A stretch of 64,000 nucleotides of DNA from Leptolyngbya sp. NIES-3755 (GCA_001548435.1 AP017308.1:5465030-5529029); one strand, 5' to 3'; positions 7,339 to 17,221 are shown, numbered from the stretch's first letter. Notes: generated from the letters alone by a model not told the origin. A program made the numbers and translations.

Positions 7339-10020
7339 CTAATTTTCCGCCACTGCAACAGGGGTCGCTACCACAGGCTGAGGATTCGTCACCAGTTCCT
7401 TTTTGCTGAACTTGAGTTTGCCATCGACTAAATCGATCGAGATCGTATCGCCTTCGACAAACGCATTTTCGAGGAGTTTGGTTGCGATCGGGTTTTGTAG
7501 TTCCCGCTGAATTGCCCGTTTCAGTGGACGCGCTCCATAAGTCGGGTCGTAGCCGACATCTGCCACATATTTCTGTGCAGCAGACGAAAGCTCTAGTGAA
7601 ATCTTCTGATCGCTCAACAATCCTTGAATGCGTTGAATCTGGAGTCGGACAATTTCGCCCAGTTCCGCACGGTTCAAAGGATGGAACAGAATTGTATCGT
7701 CGATTCGATTGAGAAATTCCGGGCGGAAATGCTTACGAAGTGCTTTCATTACTCGTTTTTGCATTTCCTCGTATCGGGCATCATCACCAGCGACATCGAG
7801 AATGTGTTCACTGCCGATATTGCTCGTCATCACAATCACGGTGTTGCGAAAATCGACGGTGCGACCTTGAGAATCGGTAATGCGTCCATCATCTAGCACT
7901 TGCAGCAAGATATTGAACACATCAGGATGAGCTTTTTCCACTTCATCGAGGAGTACGACCGAATAAGGCTTGCGGCGAATCGATTCTGATAACTGTCCGC
8001 CTTCGTCGTAGCCCACATATCCGGGAGGCGCACCGACTAAGCGCGAGACCGAATGCTTCTCCATGTATTCGGACATATCGAGACGCACGATCGCATCATC
8101 CGAATCAAACAGAAATTGAGCTAATGCGCGGGCGAGTTCTGTTTTTCCGACTCCGGTGGGTCCCATGAATAGGAAAGAACCGATCGGGCGACTGGGATCT
8201 TTCATCCCCGATCGCGCTCGTCGAATCGCGGCTGATACTGCTTCAACGGCATCGTGCTGTCCGATGACTCTTTCGTGCAGATGTTTCTCCAAGTTCAGGA
8301 GTTTCTGACGCTCAGATTCGAGGAGCCGGGTGACGGGAATGCCTGTCCAACGGGCAACGATTTCGGCAATGTCCGCTTCGGTGACTTGTTCGCGCAGAAG
8401 AGCGGTTCCGCCTGCTTGGAGTTCGAGCAGTTGGGCTTCTTGTTTTTCTCGATCGTGCTGTAGTGCCTCAAGCCGTCCGTACTTCAATTGTGCGGCTGTG
8501 TTGAGATCATACGCCCGTTCCGCTTGCTCGATTTGAACTCGAAGCTGATCTTCTTCCATTTTGAGCGATTTGATCGTTTCGAGAATTTGCTTCTCATTTT
8601 GCCATTGGGAATCGAGCGCGTCTTTTTTCGGCTGGAGTTCTGCAATCTCTTGTTCGAGTCGTTCGAGTCGATCTTTGGAATTGCGGCTTAGACCGGATAA
8701 GCCCGTAAGTTTGTCCTCGCTCTTGACTGAGAGTTTTTCCATTTCAAGCTGTCTGAGGCGACGCTCGATTTGTTCTAACTCGGTCGGCTTTGAGGTGATT
8801 TCCATTCGGAGTTTTGCAGCGGCTTCGTCTACAAGGTCGATCGCTTTATCGGGAAGGAATCGATCGCTAATATATCGACTCGATAAAGTTGCCGCAGCCA
8901 CTAAAGCAGAATCGGTAATATTTACCCCGTGGTGAACTTCGTAGCGCTCTTTTAACCCGCGCAAAATTGAAACTGTATCTTCGACGCTCGGCTGATCGAT
9001 CACGACTTGCTGGAATCGTCGCTCTAATGCCGCATCTTTTTCGATGTATTTCCGGTATTCATCGAGCGTTGTTGCTCCGATACAGCGCAATTCTCCCCGT
9101 GCCAGCATTGGTTTAAGGAGGTTTCCGGCATCCATATTGCCTTGACCACCTGCGCCTGCTCCAACAACCGTGTGAAGCTCATCAATGAATAGAACGATCT
9201 GTCCATCCGAATCGATCACTTCTTTCAGAACGGCTCTGAGTCGATCCTCAAATTCGCCTCGGTATTTTGCACCTGCAATCAGCGATCCCATATCCAAAGA
9301 GATCAGCTTGCGGTTTTTGAGGGATTCGGGGACATCTCCGTTTACGATTCGTTGGGCGAGACCTTCCGCGATCGCGGTTTTCCCGACTCCCGGTTCGCCA
9401 ATCAAAACCGGATTATTTTTAGTCCGTCGAGACAGAACTTGAACGACCCGACGAATTTCGCCATCGCGTCCGATCACTGGATCGATCTTGCCTGCTTTGG
9501 CGCGTTCGGTCAGATCCAAGCCGAATTTTTCTAACGCAGAATAGCGTGATTCGGGAGCTTGATCGACCACTTTTTGACTCCCGCGAATATCGCGAATGGC
9601 TGTGTCTAGTCGGGCTGTATCGACGTTGAAACTGCGGAAGATTTTTAATCCGAGGCGGGGATCATTCGCAAACGCCTGGACAATGTGTTCGATCGAAATA
9701 AAATCGTCCTGCATCGAAGCTCGCGCTGCTTCGGCTCGATCGAGCATCGTATCGAGATACCGTCCTAAGTAAAGCTGTTCGGTGCTACCGACTTTGGGCT
9801 GGCGGCGGGTAAAGTCGTCCACCTGTTGAAACAGCCGATTCGGTTCGATGCCCGCTTTGCTCAGAATTTTTCCTGCCAAGCCCTCTTCTTGCTCTAGCAG
9901 GCTGATCATTAAATGTTCGACTTCTAAATTCTGGTGTCGATAGCGTCGAACGACATCCTGTGCCTGTACGATCGCTTCCCAGGCTTTATCTGTAAATTTG
10001 CTGGGGTCTGTGGGTTGCAT
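7339..10020 (-). CDS. clpB: ATP-dependent chaperone ClpB
   Basis: A 893-residue Hsp100 disaggregase that works with DnaK to rescue aggregated proteins after heat stress. Domains in order: N-terminal ClpN repeats (about 1-145), NBD1 with GEPGVGKTA near residue 205 and Walker [14 protein letters not shown], the long coiled-coil M domain (about 400-530, [18 protein letters not shown] onward), and NBD2 with [11 protein letters not shown] and [14 protein letters not shown], then the ClpB D2-small domain. The C-terminus has a short Pro/Val tail ([15 protein letters not shown]) beyond the usual end. M-domain presence separates it from ClpC. Start ATG is unambiguous. Confidence 0.97.
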   Translation of the reverse strand: MQPTDPSKFTDKAWEAIVQAQDVVRRYRHQNLEVEHLMISLLEQEEGLAGKILSKAGIEPNRLFQQVDDFTRRQPKVGSTEQLYLGRYLDTMLDRAEAARASMQDDFISIEHIVQAFANDPRLGLKIFRSFNVDTARLDTAIRDIRGSQKVVDQAPESRYSALEKFGLDLTERAKAGKIDPVIGRDGEIRRVVQVLSRRTKNNPVLIGEPGVGKTAIAEGLAQRIVNGDVPESLKNRKLISLDMGSLIAGAKYRGEFEDRLRAVLKEVIDSDGQIVLFIDELHTVVGAGAGGQGNMDAGNLLKPMLARGELRCIGATTLDEYRKYIEKDAALERRFQQVVIDQPSVEDTVSILRGLKERYEVHHGVNITDSALVAAATLSSRYISDRFLPDKAIDLVDEAAAKLRMEITSKPTELEQIERRLRQLEMEKLSVKSEDKLTGLSGLSRNSKDRLERLEQEIAELQPKKDALDSQWQNEKQILETIKSLKMEEDQLRVQIEQAERAYDLNTAAQLKYGRLEALQHDREKQEAQLLELQAGGTALLREQVTEADIAEIVARWTGIPVTRLLESERQKLLNLEKHLHERVIGQHDAVEAVSAAIRRARSGMKDPSRPIGSFLFMGPTGVGKTELARALAQFLFDSDDAIVRLDMSEYMEKHSVSRLVGAPPGYVGYDEGGQLSESIRRKPYSVVLLDEVEKAHPDVFNILLQVLDDGRITDSQGRTVDFRNTVIVMTSNIGSEHILDVAGDDARYEEMQKRVMKALRKHFRPEFLNRIDDTILFHPLNRAELGEIVRLQIQRIQGLLSDQKISLELSSAAQKYVADVGYDPTYGARPLKRAIQRELQNPIATKLLENAFVEGDTISIDLVDGKLKFSKKELVTNPQPVVATPVAVAEN

Positions 10021-10134
10021 GTATTCCGATAAGATTTTGTCATCGCTCTTCTTGAAACTTTACTCTAACAGGTCTGATGACTTCTTTCATTCCGCTTTTA
10101 GAGATGCTTTGACAATTGAGAGATTTTTGAAAAG

Positions 10135-10169
10135 GGGGTGCGGGGTGTGGGGTGTGAGGTGCGAGGTGA
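10135..10169 (+). repeat. Tandem heptamer repeat (STRR-like), five units
   Basis: Five consecutive 7-bp units: GGGGTGC, GGGGTGT, GGGGTGT, GAGGTGC, GAGGTGA. Short tandemly repeated repetitive (STRR) heptamers are known from filamentous cyanobacterial genomes; this fits that class. Confidence 0.75.
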
Positions 10170-10283
10170 GATGCAGGCAACCTCGCAGATTTTGATTGTT
10201 TGACGAGTTTTCTCGCGATATTGCAGTACACATTGTGGTTAAAACAAATCGCAACCCTAAAACCCTCACAACACCAATCTTTT

Positions 10284-10313
10284 CACCCTCGCACCCCGCA
10301 CCCCGCACCTGCA
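10284..10313 (-). repeat. Tandem heptamer repeat, inverted copy
   Basis: On the minus strand the units read GCAGGTGC, GGGGTGC, GGGGTGC, GAGGGTGA, i.e. the same heptamers as at 10135-10169 in the opposite orientation. Together they make a long imperfect inverted repeat between clpB and the TM2 gene. Confidence 0.7.
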
Positions 10314-10386
10314 ACATCAAGAATGTCGATCGCGGCGAAATTCACAAGATTCGTTATATTGAAGTCCACCGATTCGCAGTGGGATT

Positions 10387-10776
10387 ATGTTGGGGAAACC
10401 GAAAAGTCGAAGAGTTGCAGCGTTATTGGCGATCGCTGGAGCCGTTCCGGTGTTCGGAGGGTTTCATTTGGTCGGTTTACATAAGCTCTATTTGGGGCAG
10501 CGCTGGTGGTGCTTGATTTATCTGGCGTTGGCACTCACAGGAAGTAAAATTGCCTGGATCGCAGCGCTGTTTGATGCGGTGTTTTACCTGATTCAAAATC
10601 CTGATGAGTTCGATGTGAATTTTAACGATGAAGTGGCTACGGTGGGACTACCTGCGAATCCGGTGGTGACTGTTTCGGAAAGTTTGCGAGAACTCGATCA
10701 GCTTCGAGAAGATGGTTTAATTTCAGAATACGAATTTGAACAGAAACGACGGAAATTGCTCGATCGTATTAAATAG
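10387..10776 (+). CDS. TM2-domain membrane protein with C-terminal SHOCT-like helix
   Basis: A 129-residue protein with a TM2 domain (two hydrophobic helices separated by the GLHKLYLGQRWW turn and ending in the DAVFYLI segment), then a soluble tail finishing in LRELDQLREDGLISEYEFEQKRRKLLDRI, a SHOCT-type oligomerisation helix pair. Function of such proteins is unknown. Its stop is directly followed by the ATG of the helix-hairpin-helix gene, so the three genes up to trm1 look like one operon. Confidence 0.8.
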   Translation: MLGKPKSRRVAALLAIAGAVPVFGGFHLVGLHKLYLGQRWWCLIYLALALTGSKIAWIAALFDAVFYLIQNPDEFDVNFNDEVATVGLPANPVVTVSESLRELDQLREDGLISEYEFEQKRRKLLDRIK

Positions 10777-11295
10777 ATGCTCAACTGGTTGTCTTCTGCA
10801 CTGCTGAAATCTAAGATTCAAAACGATCCGTATTATCGATTTCAATCTTTAGCGGAAATTCGGATCGCGGCGGATTTGGGCATTCAAATCGATGTGAATC
10901 AGGCAAGTGTGGACGATTGGTTACGATTGCCAGGATTATCGATTCATCAGGCGAAAACATTGACACAGTTGAGCGAATTCGGGGTGCAATTTCTCTGTAT
11001 TGAAGATGTCGCGGCAGCGTTAGGGGTTTCACTTCAACGGATGAAACCATTAGAACCTGTGATGAAATTCTGTTATTACGATCCAGAAAGTTTGCATCAG
11101 ATTCAGCGAGTGAATTTGAATACGGCAACGGTGAATGAATTAACGCAGATTCCAGAGATTCGATCGGTATTGGCAAGAGCGATCGTGAGAAATCGTCAAA
11201 ACCAGGGCAACTACAAGAACTTAGTCGATTTACAACAGCGGCTCTCTCTTCCCAGTTCGGTGATTGCTGAATTGATGCACTATTTACGCTTTTGA
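10777..11295 (+). CDS. Helix-hairpin-helix (ComEA-like) domain protein
   Basis: A 172-residue protein with two helix-hairpin-helix units: one around IDVNQASVDDWLRLPGLSIHQAKTL and a second around VNLNTATVNELTQIPEIRSVLARAIVRNRQ, the latter being the ComEA-type DNA-binding motif. No signal peptide is visible, unlike classical ComEA, so it is likely cytoplasmic. Starts immediately after the TM2 gene and ends just before the trm1 ATG. Confidence 0.75.
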   Translation: MLNWLSSALLKSKIQNDPYYRFQSLAEIRIAADLGIQIDVNQASVDDWLRLPGLSIHQAKTLTQLSEFGVQFLCIEDVAAALGVSLQRMKPLEPVMKFCYYDPESLHQIQRVNLNTATVNELTQIPEIRSVLARAIVRNRQNQGNYKNLVDLQQRLSLPSSVIAELMHYLRF

Positions 11296-11297
11296 AT

Positions 11298-12401
11298 ATG
11301 ACGATCGAAGGAAAAGCGACATTCACGATCGGCAGTGCGTTCTACAATCCCAATGCAGAAACGGTGAGAGATTTAGCGGTGTTGGCGGCTGCGGTGTATC
11401 GACGCGATCGCGGTCGTTTACGAGTTTTGGATGCGATGGCGGGTTGTGGAGTGCGATCGCTGCGATACAGTCTCGAAAGTCAAGCTGATTTTGTTTGGGC
11501 AAATGATAGCAATACCGACATTCAATCGGTGTTAAGTGAGAACTTGAAGACGTTAAATCGTGAACGATATCAAGTCAGCGATCGAGATGCAATCCGAGTC
11601 TTTTTCGATTGCTATAGCCGCCAAGATTATTACGATTTGGTCGATGTTGATAGCTTTGGCTCTCCCGTTCCGTATGTTCATGCGAGTTTGAGTGCTTGTG
11701 CGATCGGGGGATTAATCTACCTCACCAGTACAGACGGGCGAACTGTCACCGGACGCGCTTCAGAAAATTGTGTTGCAGACTACGGCGCGGTTGCTCGAAT
11801 TCATCCATCTGCCCATGAACAAGGATTGCGCTTGATTCTGGGAAATGTGCAACAACAAGCAGCTTCACGTGGGATGGGAATTGTTCCTGTGTTTTCTTAC
11901 TTCACGGGGCAAACCTATCGGGTGATGGTGCGATTAGTTTCCTCGATTCAATTAACTGAGCAGAACTATGGATTTCTGGGCTTTTGTCACGAGTGTGGAA
12001 CTTATCAGAAAGTTGAATGGCGAAAATTAGGTCGATCGAATTGTTCGATCGATCAGCGATCGCTCGTTTTAAGTGGTGCAATGTGGTTGGGAAATCTGCA
12101 TGATTCAGCACAAATCGCAGAAATGATTAAAGTGGCAACCGACTGGAATTGGACATCACAAATTCGATTGCTGGAATTAATGCAAGCAGAGGCAGAAATG
12201 CCACCGTACTTCTATACTTTGGGCGAGATTGGACGGCGAGGAAAATTGGACATTCCCAAATCGAATTATTTGATTCAAACGTTGCAAGATTGGGGACACC
12301 GAGCGAGTTTGACCCATATCGATCGAGAAGCGATCAAAACCGATGCCGGTTTACCGACTTGTATTCGAGCCGCAAAATCATACTCCTTTGGTCGGAGTTA
12401 A
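11298..12401 (+). CDS. trm1: tRNA (guanine-N2,N2)-dimethyltransferase, Trm1 family
   Basis: Methylates N2 of G26 (and in some bacteria G27) of tRNAs using SAM. The SAM-binding motif VLDAMAGCGVRSLRY, the acidic WANDSN strand end, and the catalytic-region DVDSFGSPVPYV identify Trm1, a family mainly of archaea and eukaryotes but also found in Aquifex and some cyanobacteria. Cys pairs in FCHECGTYQK fit the C-terminal metal-binding region. A TTG six bases upstream is in frame, but ATG at 11298 is preferred; it lies 2 bases past the previous stop. Confidence 0.88.
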   Translation: MTIEGKATFTIGSAFYNPNAETVRDLAVLAAAVYRRDRGRLRVLDAMAGCGVRSLRYSLESQADFVWANDSNTDIQSVLSENLKTLNRERYQVSDRDAIRVFFDCYSRQDYYDLVDVDSFGSPVPYVHASLSACAIGGLIYLTSTDGRTVTGRASENCVADYGAVARIHPSAHEQGLRLILGNVQQQAASRGMGIVPVFSYFTGQTYRVMVRLVSSIQLTEQNYGFLGFCHECGTYQKVEWRKLGRSNCSIDQRSLVLSGAMWLGNLHDSAQIAEMIKVATDWNWTSQIRLLELMQAEAEMPPYFYTLGEIGRRGKLDIPKSNYLIQTLQDWGHRASLTHIDREAIKTDAGLPTCIRAAKSYSFGRS

Positions 12402-12812
12402 GTTGACTAAACTGCGGGGGACAGATTACCCTGGAGATAGGAATAGCCAAAATTTGGAAGTTTTGGATTCCGATCGCTCTAAAGCAGAGAAGCAATTCTA
12501 GTTTGGTTTTTGGAATTGCTATCCGCGCCCAAAGGCAGTAAACACGGTGATTTTATGCACTATCTAAAAGAAGTTCCAGACATATAGCGGGCATTGTCAG
12601 GAAGCACAATTTAGTGATTTGCAATTGGAATTTAAACAATCTGAATCGTTGTTTGCTGATGTGTTCTGTATAACATATCGGAATTGATGGTTTTTAGTGT
12701 TTGGTCTGATTCGGTGTAATGTTGTATTGCATCCGACGCTTTGTTGTGCGATCGAGTAATTTTCACGTTTCAAGTTCGATTTTTTGTCGCATTTCAAAAG
12801 GAAAAATTTTGC
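12402..12812. other. Intergenic region upstream of a GNAT gene
   Basis: No gene recognised. An 8-bp perfect inverted repeat AGCAATTC (12491-12498) / GAATTGCT (12513-12520) with a 14-base T/G-rich loop is the only clear structure. It has no downstream T-run, so a terminator is doubtful. Confidence 0.4.
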
Positions 12813-13277
12813 ATGTTATCCGTTGATGTAAATGTTGCGTACCGTACTGCAACATCCAAAGACGTAGATGTTTTACTTGAATTGGTCGAAGAGTTTCACA
12901 AAATTGAAAAACTCCCATTCGACCCAGTTCTCGATCGCGTTTCACTCCAGCAATTTCTCAGTACTCCCGCACTAGGAAGAGTCTGGCTAATCACTGAACG
13001 CGATCTAGTAATCGGTTATGTTGCCGTTACTTTCAGCTACAGTATTGAATTTCGTGGTCTGGGCGCTTATATCGATGAGTTGTATTTGCGTTCTGCTTAT
13101 CGAGGACAAGGCATTGGAAGTCGCACCCTGAAATTCGTTGAACAGGTTTGCCGATCGCTGAATATTCCCTCACTTGCGCTGTCTGTACATGAGGATAATG
13201 AGCGGGCATACAAGGTTTATCGCAAGGCAGGATACAGCGATCGAGGGTATCAAGTGATGATGAAATCGATCGCGTAA
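12813..13277 (+). CDS. GNAT family N-acetyltransferase
   Basis: A 155-residue GNAT protein. The acetyl-CoA-binding motif A is RSAYRGQGIGSRTLKFVEQ (R/Q-x-x-G-x-G/A), preceded by the IDELYLR strand, and the C-terminal NERAYKVYRKAGYSDRG matches motif B. Substrate unknown. ATG at 12813 is preceded by AAAGGAAAAAT, a good ribosome binding site, which rejects the longer upstream frame. Ends one base from the convergent acyltransferase gene. Confidence 0.85.
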   Translation: MLSVDVNVAYRTATSKDVDVLLELVEEFHKIEKLPFDPVLDRVSLQQFLSTPALGRVWLITERDLVIGYVAVTFSYSIEFRGLGAYIDELYLRSAYRGQGIGSRTLKFVEQVCRSLNIPSLALSVHEDNERAYKVYRKAGYSDRGYQVMMKSIA

Positions 13278-13278
13278 T

Positions 13279-14658
13279 TTACTTCACTTGCAATGCCAGA
13301 TCTCGTTTCAAATCGTTTTGGTTCACCCAAACCGTCTTTTGACCATTCGAGATCCGGCATAGGTAGAACGCTTTATCGTGGACAACCTGCTCGACTTTCT
13401 GAATGATCCAGCCTGGTTTTCCACGATAAACCACAGCTTCACCGACTTTAGGAATCCAACCGATTTTCGCGATCGGAGTCAATCTCGCATCCGTATAGTG
13501 CCAAAGCGCGATCGCAGTTTTCTCAATCCAAGGGGTAATGAGATCAGCAACTATCGCTAATGCCAATGTTCCAAACACCATCCAGGGCAGCACTTGATAG
13601 TACAAAGGAAGCTGATTCTGCACATAGAGATTCAAAGTCCGATCGACGACGAAATTATGAATCAGAAAATAGCTGTAGCTGTGGAGTCCAAGCCACACCA
13701 TGACAGACCCAAGATTTAGTCGATCGCTCAAAAATCGGAACACAACCATACAGCAGAGTGTTAATCCGACTGCCAGGAAGAAATCATCAAAGATCCAGCC
13801 GAATCGGTAGAACTGAGCAACAAAGCCGATCAAATAAAGTCCAAGTCCGACTAGCAATGCTCTCGAAGATCTCCAGAAGATCACGCCTTTTCCTTGTGAA
13901 TACTGACGTGCAATCACCATTCCTAAAACAAAGGTGCTGAGTTTAGAAATGAAGTGAACAAACGGTTGCCAACCTGCCGCCGCAGATACGATCGCATAAG
14001 TCGGATGTCCCTGAAAGATATAAACTGCGAACGCACGATACACAAAAGTAATCACAATACTCACAATCAATAAATTGCGAGATCCCCAACGGTTGATCAA
14101 ATACCAAAGAACCGGAAAAATTAAAGCAAAACTAATAATCAGCGGTACAAACCACCAGGGTCCGCTCGTCGGAAGTAACAAATCGCCACCATAATCAAAC
14201 AAAATCGGAAAAGACATTCCTGCGAACGTATGCCACGCATCGGGAATGTAACTATTTGTCGATTTTCCAATCAGCCACAGAATCGGATACGACAACCAAG
14301 CCACCGTCCAGAACGGCAGCAAAATTCGTAACAATCTGCGTTTGAGAAAGCGACCCACCTCGATCGGCTTTCCTTTCAGCGACAGCACCAAACTAAAGCC
14401 GCTCACCAGCACAAACACATCGACAAACTGGTATCCAAACCAGACAGGCAGACTCAGCACTTGAGTGATCCAACTGTCCCCAAGTTGGCGAGTCGCTGAA
14501 AACAACTGTTGAAGATTCGCAACCAATCCCGTTGGCTGAGGCGTAAAGGCGTACTTCGTGAATAGAAGTTGCGCGTGATAGAACAGCAGAAATACCGCTG
14601 CAAAAATGCGAATTCCTTCTAACCACGCTAATCGTCTTAGCTTTTTCGAGTCAGCCAT
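13279..14658 (-). CDS. Acyltransferase 3 family membrane protein
   Basis: A 459-residue multi-spanning O-acyltransferase of the Acyltransferase_3 type, which modifies exported glycans or lipids: the N-terminal WLEGIRIFAAVFLLFYHAQLLF holds the conserved R..A...F..H signature, followed by about ten membrane helices. After the last helix there is a soluble extension of about 65 residues (from GWIPKVGEAVVYRGKPGW) that is not part of the core family. AGAGGAGAG about 9 bases upstream of the ATG at 14658 decides this start over a longer upstream frame. Confidence 0.85.
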   Translation of the reverse strand: MADSKKLRRLAWLEGIRIFAAVFLLFYHAQLLFTKYAFTPQPTGLVANLQQLFSATRQLGDSWITQVLSLPVWFGYQFVDVFVLVSGFSLVLSLKGKPIEVGRFLKRRLLRILLPFWTVAWLSYPILWLIGKSTNSYIPDAWHTFAGMSFPILFDYGGDLLLPTSGPWWFVPLIISFALIFPVLWYLINRWGSRNLLIVSIVITFVYRAFAVYIFQGHPTYAIVSAAAGWQPFVHFISKLSTFVLGMVIARQYSQGKGVIFWRSSRALLVGLGLYLIGFVAQFYRFGWIFDDFFLAVGLTLCCMVVFRFLSDRLNLGSVMVWLGLHSYSYFLIHNFVVDRTLNLYVQNQLPLYYQVLPWMVFGTLALAIVADLITPWIEKTAIALWHYTDARLTPIAKIGWIPKVGEAVVYRGKPGWIIQKVEQVVHDKAFYLCRISNGQKTVWVNQNDLKRDLALQVK

Positions 14659-14790
14659 GCGTACTATCTCTCCTCTGGTCAATCGTTGCCTTGACGAATT
14701 CCCCGTATGAGTGTGGCATCCGAGCAACGTAATTTTCTAAAAATCAGCCAATTTATAGATTTATGGCTGTGAAATGATCAAGTTTTCTAA

Positions 14791-15207
14791 TCAGCCTATC
14801 ACCTTAGCATGAGAGTAGCGAACCGCTTCATAGAATTTCATCTCACACAAGAAAGACTGGTGAGAAACTAAAGAAATATCACTGAGAGCGATCGATCTTA
14901 AAGCAACGCGCTGCCTCTGGCTAAGCAAAGCTTTCCGCAGACTCAAAGTATCCGGAATTGCGAACAGAATCGCTGTAAATGGACTGTAGCTTCCGTACAA
15001 GTCGATCGTAGAATCCGCACATTTACGCAATTGTGTCCGCAGTAGAAAATAAAAATCCCAGATCTTACCGTATAGATCGTTGGGCAAATCCGATTCAATC
15101 TGTGCAACACATATCAAATTTAAGTTATGAAAATGAAATTCACGACTCGCGACTTGTCGATGCTCGAAGACTTTCGCATCAATCGCCTTAAAGACCTCTA
15201 TGCTCAA
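14791..15207 (-). CDS. Hypothetical protein, uncertain
   Basis: A 138-residue frame with protein-like composition but no family I recognise. The nominal start is TTG, and its first 27 codons overlap, antisense, the 15127-15417 gene; a true start further in is likely if the gene is real. An internal stretch (RKALLSQRQRVAL, 14905-14945) looks like the translation of a repeated AAGCTTTGCTTAGCC-type element seen in other cyanobacteria, which weakens the case for coding. Confidence 0.35.
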   Translation of the reverse strand: MSIEVFKAIDAKVFEHRQVASREFHFHNLNLICVAQIESDLPNDLYGKIWDFYFLLRTQLRKCADSTIDLYGSYSPFTAILFAIPDTLSLRKALLSQRQRVALRSIALSDISLVSHQSFLCEMKFYEAVRYSHAKVIG

Positions 15208-15417
15208 ACATTTTCCGGCTGTCTTTTAGAGACGAAATTCGATTCGCTCTTGGTGCATTGCTCCGAACCCTGGTGCGTTGATCAAGTGATGGAAGAACTC
15301 GATCGCATCGTCAAAGCTGCCTGGGTCGTTCTCGGCGTGAAAGCAGTTTCAGTTTGTTACGCCAATGAGGAAGTTTGCCGAGTCAAAGCGAACGGACTGC
15401 CCTGTACATCAAGATAA
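15127..15417 (+). CDS. Conserved-looking hypothetical protein
   Basis: A 96-residue (90 from the second ATG) soluble protein, alpha/beta in predicted layout: N-terminal helix FTTRDLSMLEDFRINRLKDLY, strand LETKFDSLLVHCSEPW, helix VDQVMEELDRIVKAA, strand AVSVCYANEEVCRV. Composition and pattern look real, but I cannot name the family. No clear Shine-Dalgarno precedes either ATG. It lies just upstream of thiD (51 bp gap) on the same strand. Confidence 0.55.
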   Translation: MKMKFTTRDLSMLEDFRINRLKDLYAQTFSGCLLETKFDSLLVHCSEPWCVDQVMEELDRIVKAAWVVLGVKAVSVCYANEEVCRVKANGLPCTSR

Positions 15418-15468
15418 GTGAATCCGCCGTTTACCATAGAACATAGACTTACTGGGTAAACGACAGCA

Positions 15469-16278
15469 ATGACACTTCCTTCAATCCCGATCGCATTAAC
15501 GATCGCAGGTTCTGACAGCGGCGGCGGTGCAGGAATTCAAGCCGATTTACGAACGTTTGCGTTTCATTGTGTGCATGGAACCAGCGCCCTCACCTGTATC
15601 ACAGCACAAAATACGATCGGTGTGATGCGCGTAGATGCCTTACCTCCCGAAGCGGTGACGGCTCAAATTGAAGCGGTCATGCAGGATACCGGAGTCCAAG
15701 CGGCAAAAACCGGAATGCTGTTAAACGAAGGCATTATTACAGCCGTCTCTGAACAAGCCGCGAACCTTCCAAATTTAGTCGTTGATCCCGTGATGGTGTC
15801 TCGAACGGGAGCACAACTGATTGATAATGCTGCGATCGCGGCTCTAAAAAGTCTTCTGATTCCCCAAGCGCTGATTCTCACGCCGAATCGCTACGAGGCT
15901 CAACTCTTGAGCGGCATTGAAATCAGTACATTACAGGATATGCAGAAAGCGGCTCAGCGAATCTTTGAACTGGGCGCAAAATCAGTTCTGGTGAAAGGCG
16001 GCGGAATGCGAGATGAACTGCGCGGAGTCGATGTCTGGTTTGATGGTTCTCAGTGTGAAACTTTTGCGATCGAGCGCGTCGATACGAAACATACCCATGG
16101 AACTGGATGCACATTAGCAGCAGCGATTACAGCAAATTTGGCATTGGGAAAAGATCTACGATCGGCAATTCAATCCGCGAAACACTATGTCACGAAAGCC
16201 TTGGAACATTCATTAGCGATCGGGCATGGACAAGGTCCAGTCGGTCATTTTTTCCCATTGTTACAACGCAATGAGTAA
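15469..16278 (+). CDS. thiD: Hydroxymethylpyrimidine/phosphomethylpyrimidine kinase
   Basis: Phosphorylates HMP and HMP-P in thiamine biosynthesis. The 269-residue ribokinase-fold protein has the N-terminal TIAGSDSGGGAGIQADLRTF signature, VVDPVMVSRTGA, LTPNRYEAQLLSG, and the anion-hole/catalytic HGTGCTLAAAITANLA near the C-terminus. No thiamine riboswitch is visible in the 51-bp gap upstream. Confidence 0.96.
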   Translation: MTLPSIPIALTIAGSDSGGGAGIQADLRTFAFHCVHGTSALTCITAQNTIGVMRVDALPPEAVTAQIEAVMQDTGVQAAKTGMLLNEGIITAVSEQAANLPNLVVDPVMVSRTGAQLIDNAAIAALKSLLIPQALILTPNRYEAQLLSGIEISTLQDMQKAAQRIFELGAKSVLVKGGGMRDELRGVDVWFDGSQCETFAIERVDTKHTHGTGCTLAAAITANLALGKDLRSAIQSAKHYVTKALEHSLAIGHGQGPVGHFFPLLQRNE

Positions 16279-16498
16279 TCGATCGAATTCACCCAAGCGG
16301 TGTTTTCTCCAATATGGATACGGTTTTCCCCCTGTCTTAGAATTTGCGTGAATCTAAAAAACCGAGACAATAAAGAAAAATAAATCAAAAATTATTCACC
16401 GTTCGCTTTGAGAATTCACCTTGACACAGGAACTAGCTAAATCTACTTCTTGTGGGTAGCTGATCTCGCTTACGCGCAGCTATCTCTGGAGTATTCTC

Positions 16499-17221
16499 AT
16501 GTCTTCGATCGCGGCTTCTAGTGCGCTAGAAAATCGCCTGCTTGCATCGCTTCCTGAAGAAATTTATCACCGATTGTCAGTTCATTTAGAACCTGTCACG
16601 CTAACGGCTCAGCAAATTCTCCATCCGATTGGAGAAGCGATTTCGTATGTTTATTTTCCGATCCGATCGCTGATTTCGCTCACAACCCTGCTATCGAATG
16701 GATCAGTTCTAGAAGTTGGATTAGTCGGGCAAGATGGCTTTATTGGAGCTTCTACAATTTTGGGACGGCGTGAAAGTGTCCAACAAGCGATTGTACAAGT
16801 GGGGGATTCTGCTCTTCGTTTGCCGATTCAACCTCTATTAGATGAATTCGAGCAAAGTTCCGAATTACAGGCAATTTTATTAGAATACGTTCAAGTTTTA
16901 CTATTACAAACTTCTCAATTAGCAGCCTGCCATCGGTTTCATTCGATCCGAGAACGATTGGCGCGACAGTTATTGCTGATTCAAAATGCTTTACAAGTGA
17001 ATGAATTTACGATCACACACGAAGCCCTAGCACAAATGTTAGGAACTCGTCGATCGGGGATCACGGTCGCGATCGGAGAACTGACTCGATCGGGAGCGAT
17101 TCAATCTAGACGGGGACGAATTACGATCGTGCAGCGATACATCCTAGAAGCAATTTCCTGTGAATGCTATGCGGTGATTCGGGCAGAAAGCGATCGATTT
17201 CACCGCAGAAGCACTCTATGA
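16499..17221 (+). CDS. Crp/Fnr family transcriptional regulator
   Basis: A 240-residue regulator: N-terminal cyclic-nucleotide-binding-like beta-roll (about 20-130; YVYFPIRSLISLTTLLSNG, VGLVGQDGFIGASTILG) and a C-terminal winged helix (about 155-220; FTITHEALAQMLGTRRSGITVAIGELTRSGAI). The phosphate-binding cassette of true cAMP binders is not evident. TGGAG sits 8 bases before ATG. Overlaps the 3' end of convergent ictB by 6 bases. Target genes unknown. Confidence 0.88.
   Translation: MSSIAASSALENRLLASLPEEIYHRLSVHLEPVTLTAQQILHPIGEAISYVYFPIRSLISLTTLLSNGSVLEVGLVGQDGFIGASTILGRRESVQQAIVQVGDSALRLPIQPLLDEFEQSSELQAILLEYVQVLLLQTSQLAACHRFHSIRERLARQLLLIQNALQVNEFTITHEALAQMLGTRRSGITVAIGELTRSGAIQSRRGRITIVQRYILEAISCECYAVIRAESDRFHRRSTL

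Larger units (their letters stand above)
10021..10386. other. Intergenic region with two inverted arrays of GC-rich heptamers
   Basis: Upstream of clpB and of the TM2 gene, which are divergent. It contains the heptamer arrays listed separately but no convincing gene. The two arrays are about 115 bases apart in opposite orientation and could fold together. Confidence 0.6.

Noticed and set aside
8254-8935. Several plus-strand frames inside clpB
   Set aside because: All are antisense to the conserved M-domain coding region and look like mirror frames.
10135-10313. Short repeats as a CRISPR array
   Set aside because: Units are contiguous heptamers without spacers and no cas genes are present.
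15418-15468. Thiamine riboswitch before thiD
   Set aside because: The gap is too short and has none of the conserved THI-box sequences.
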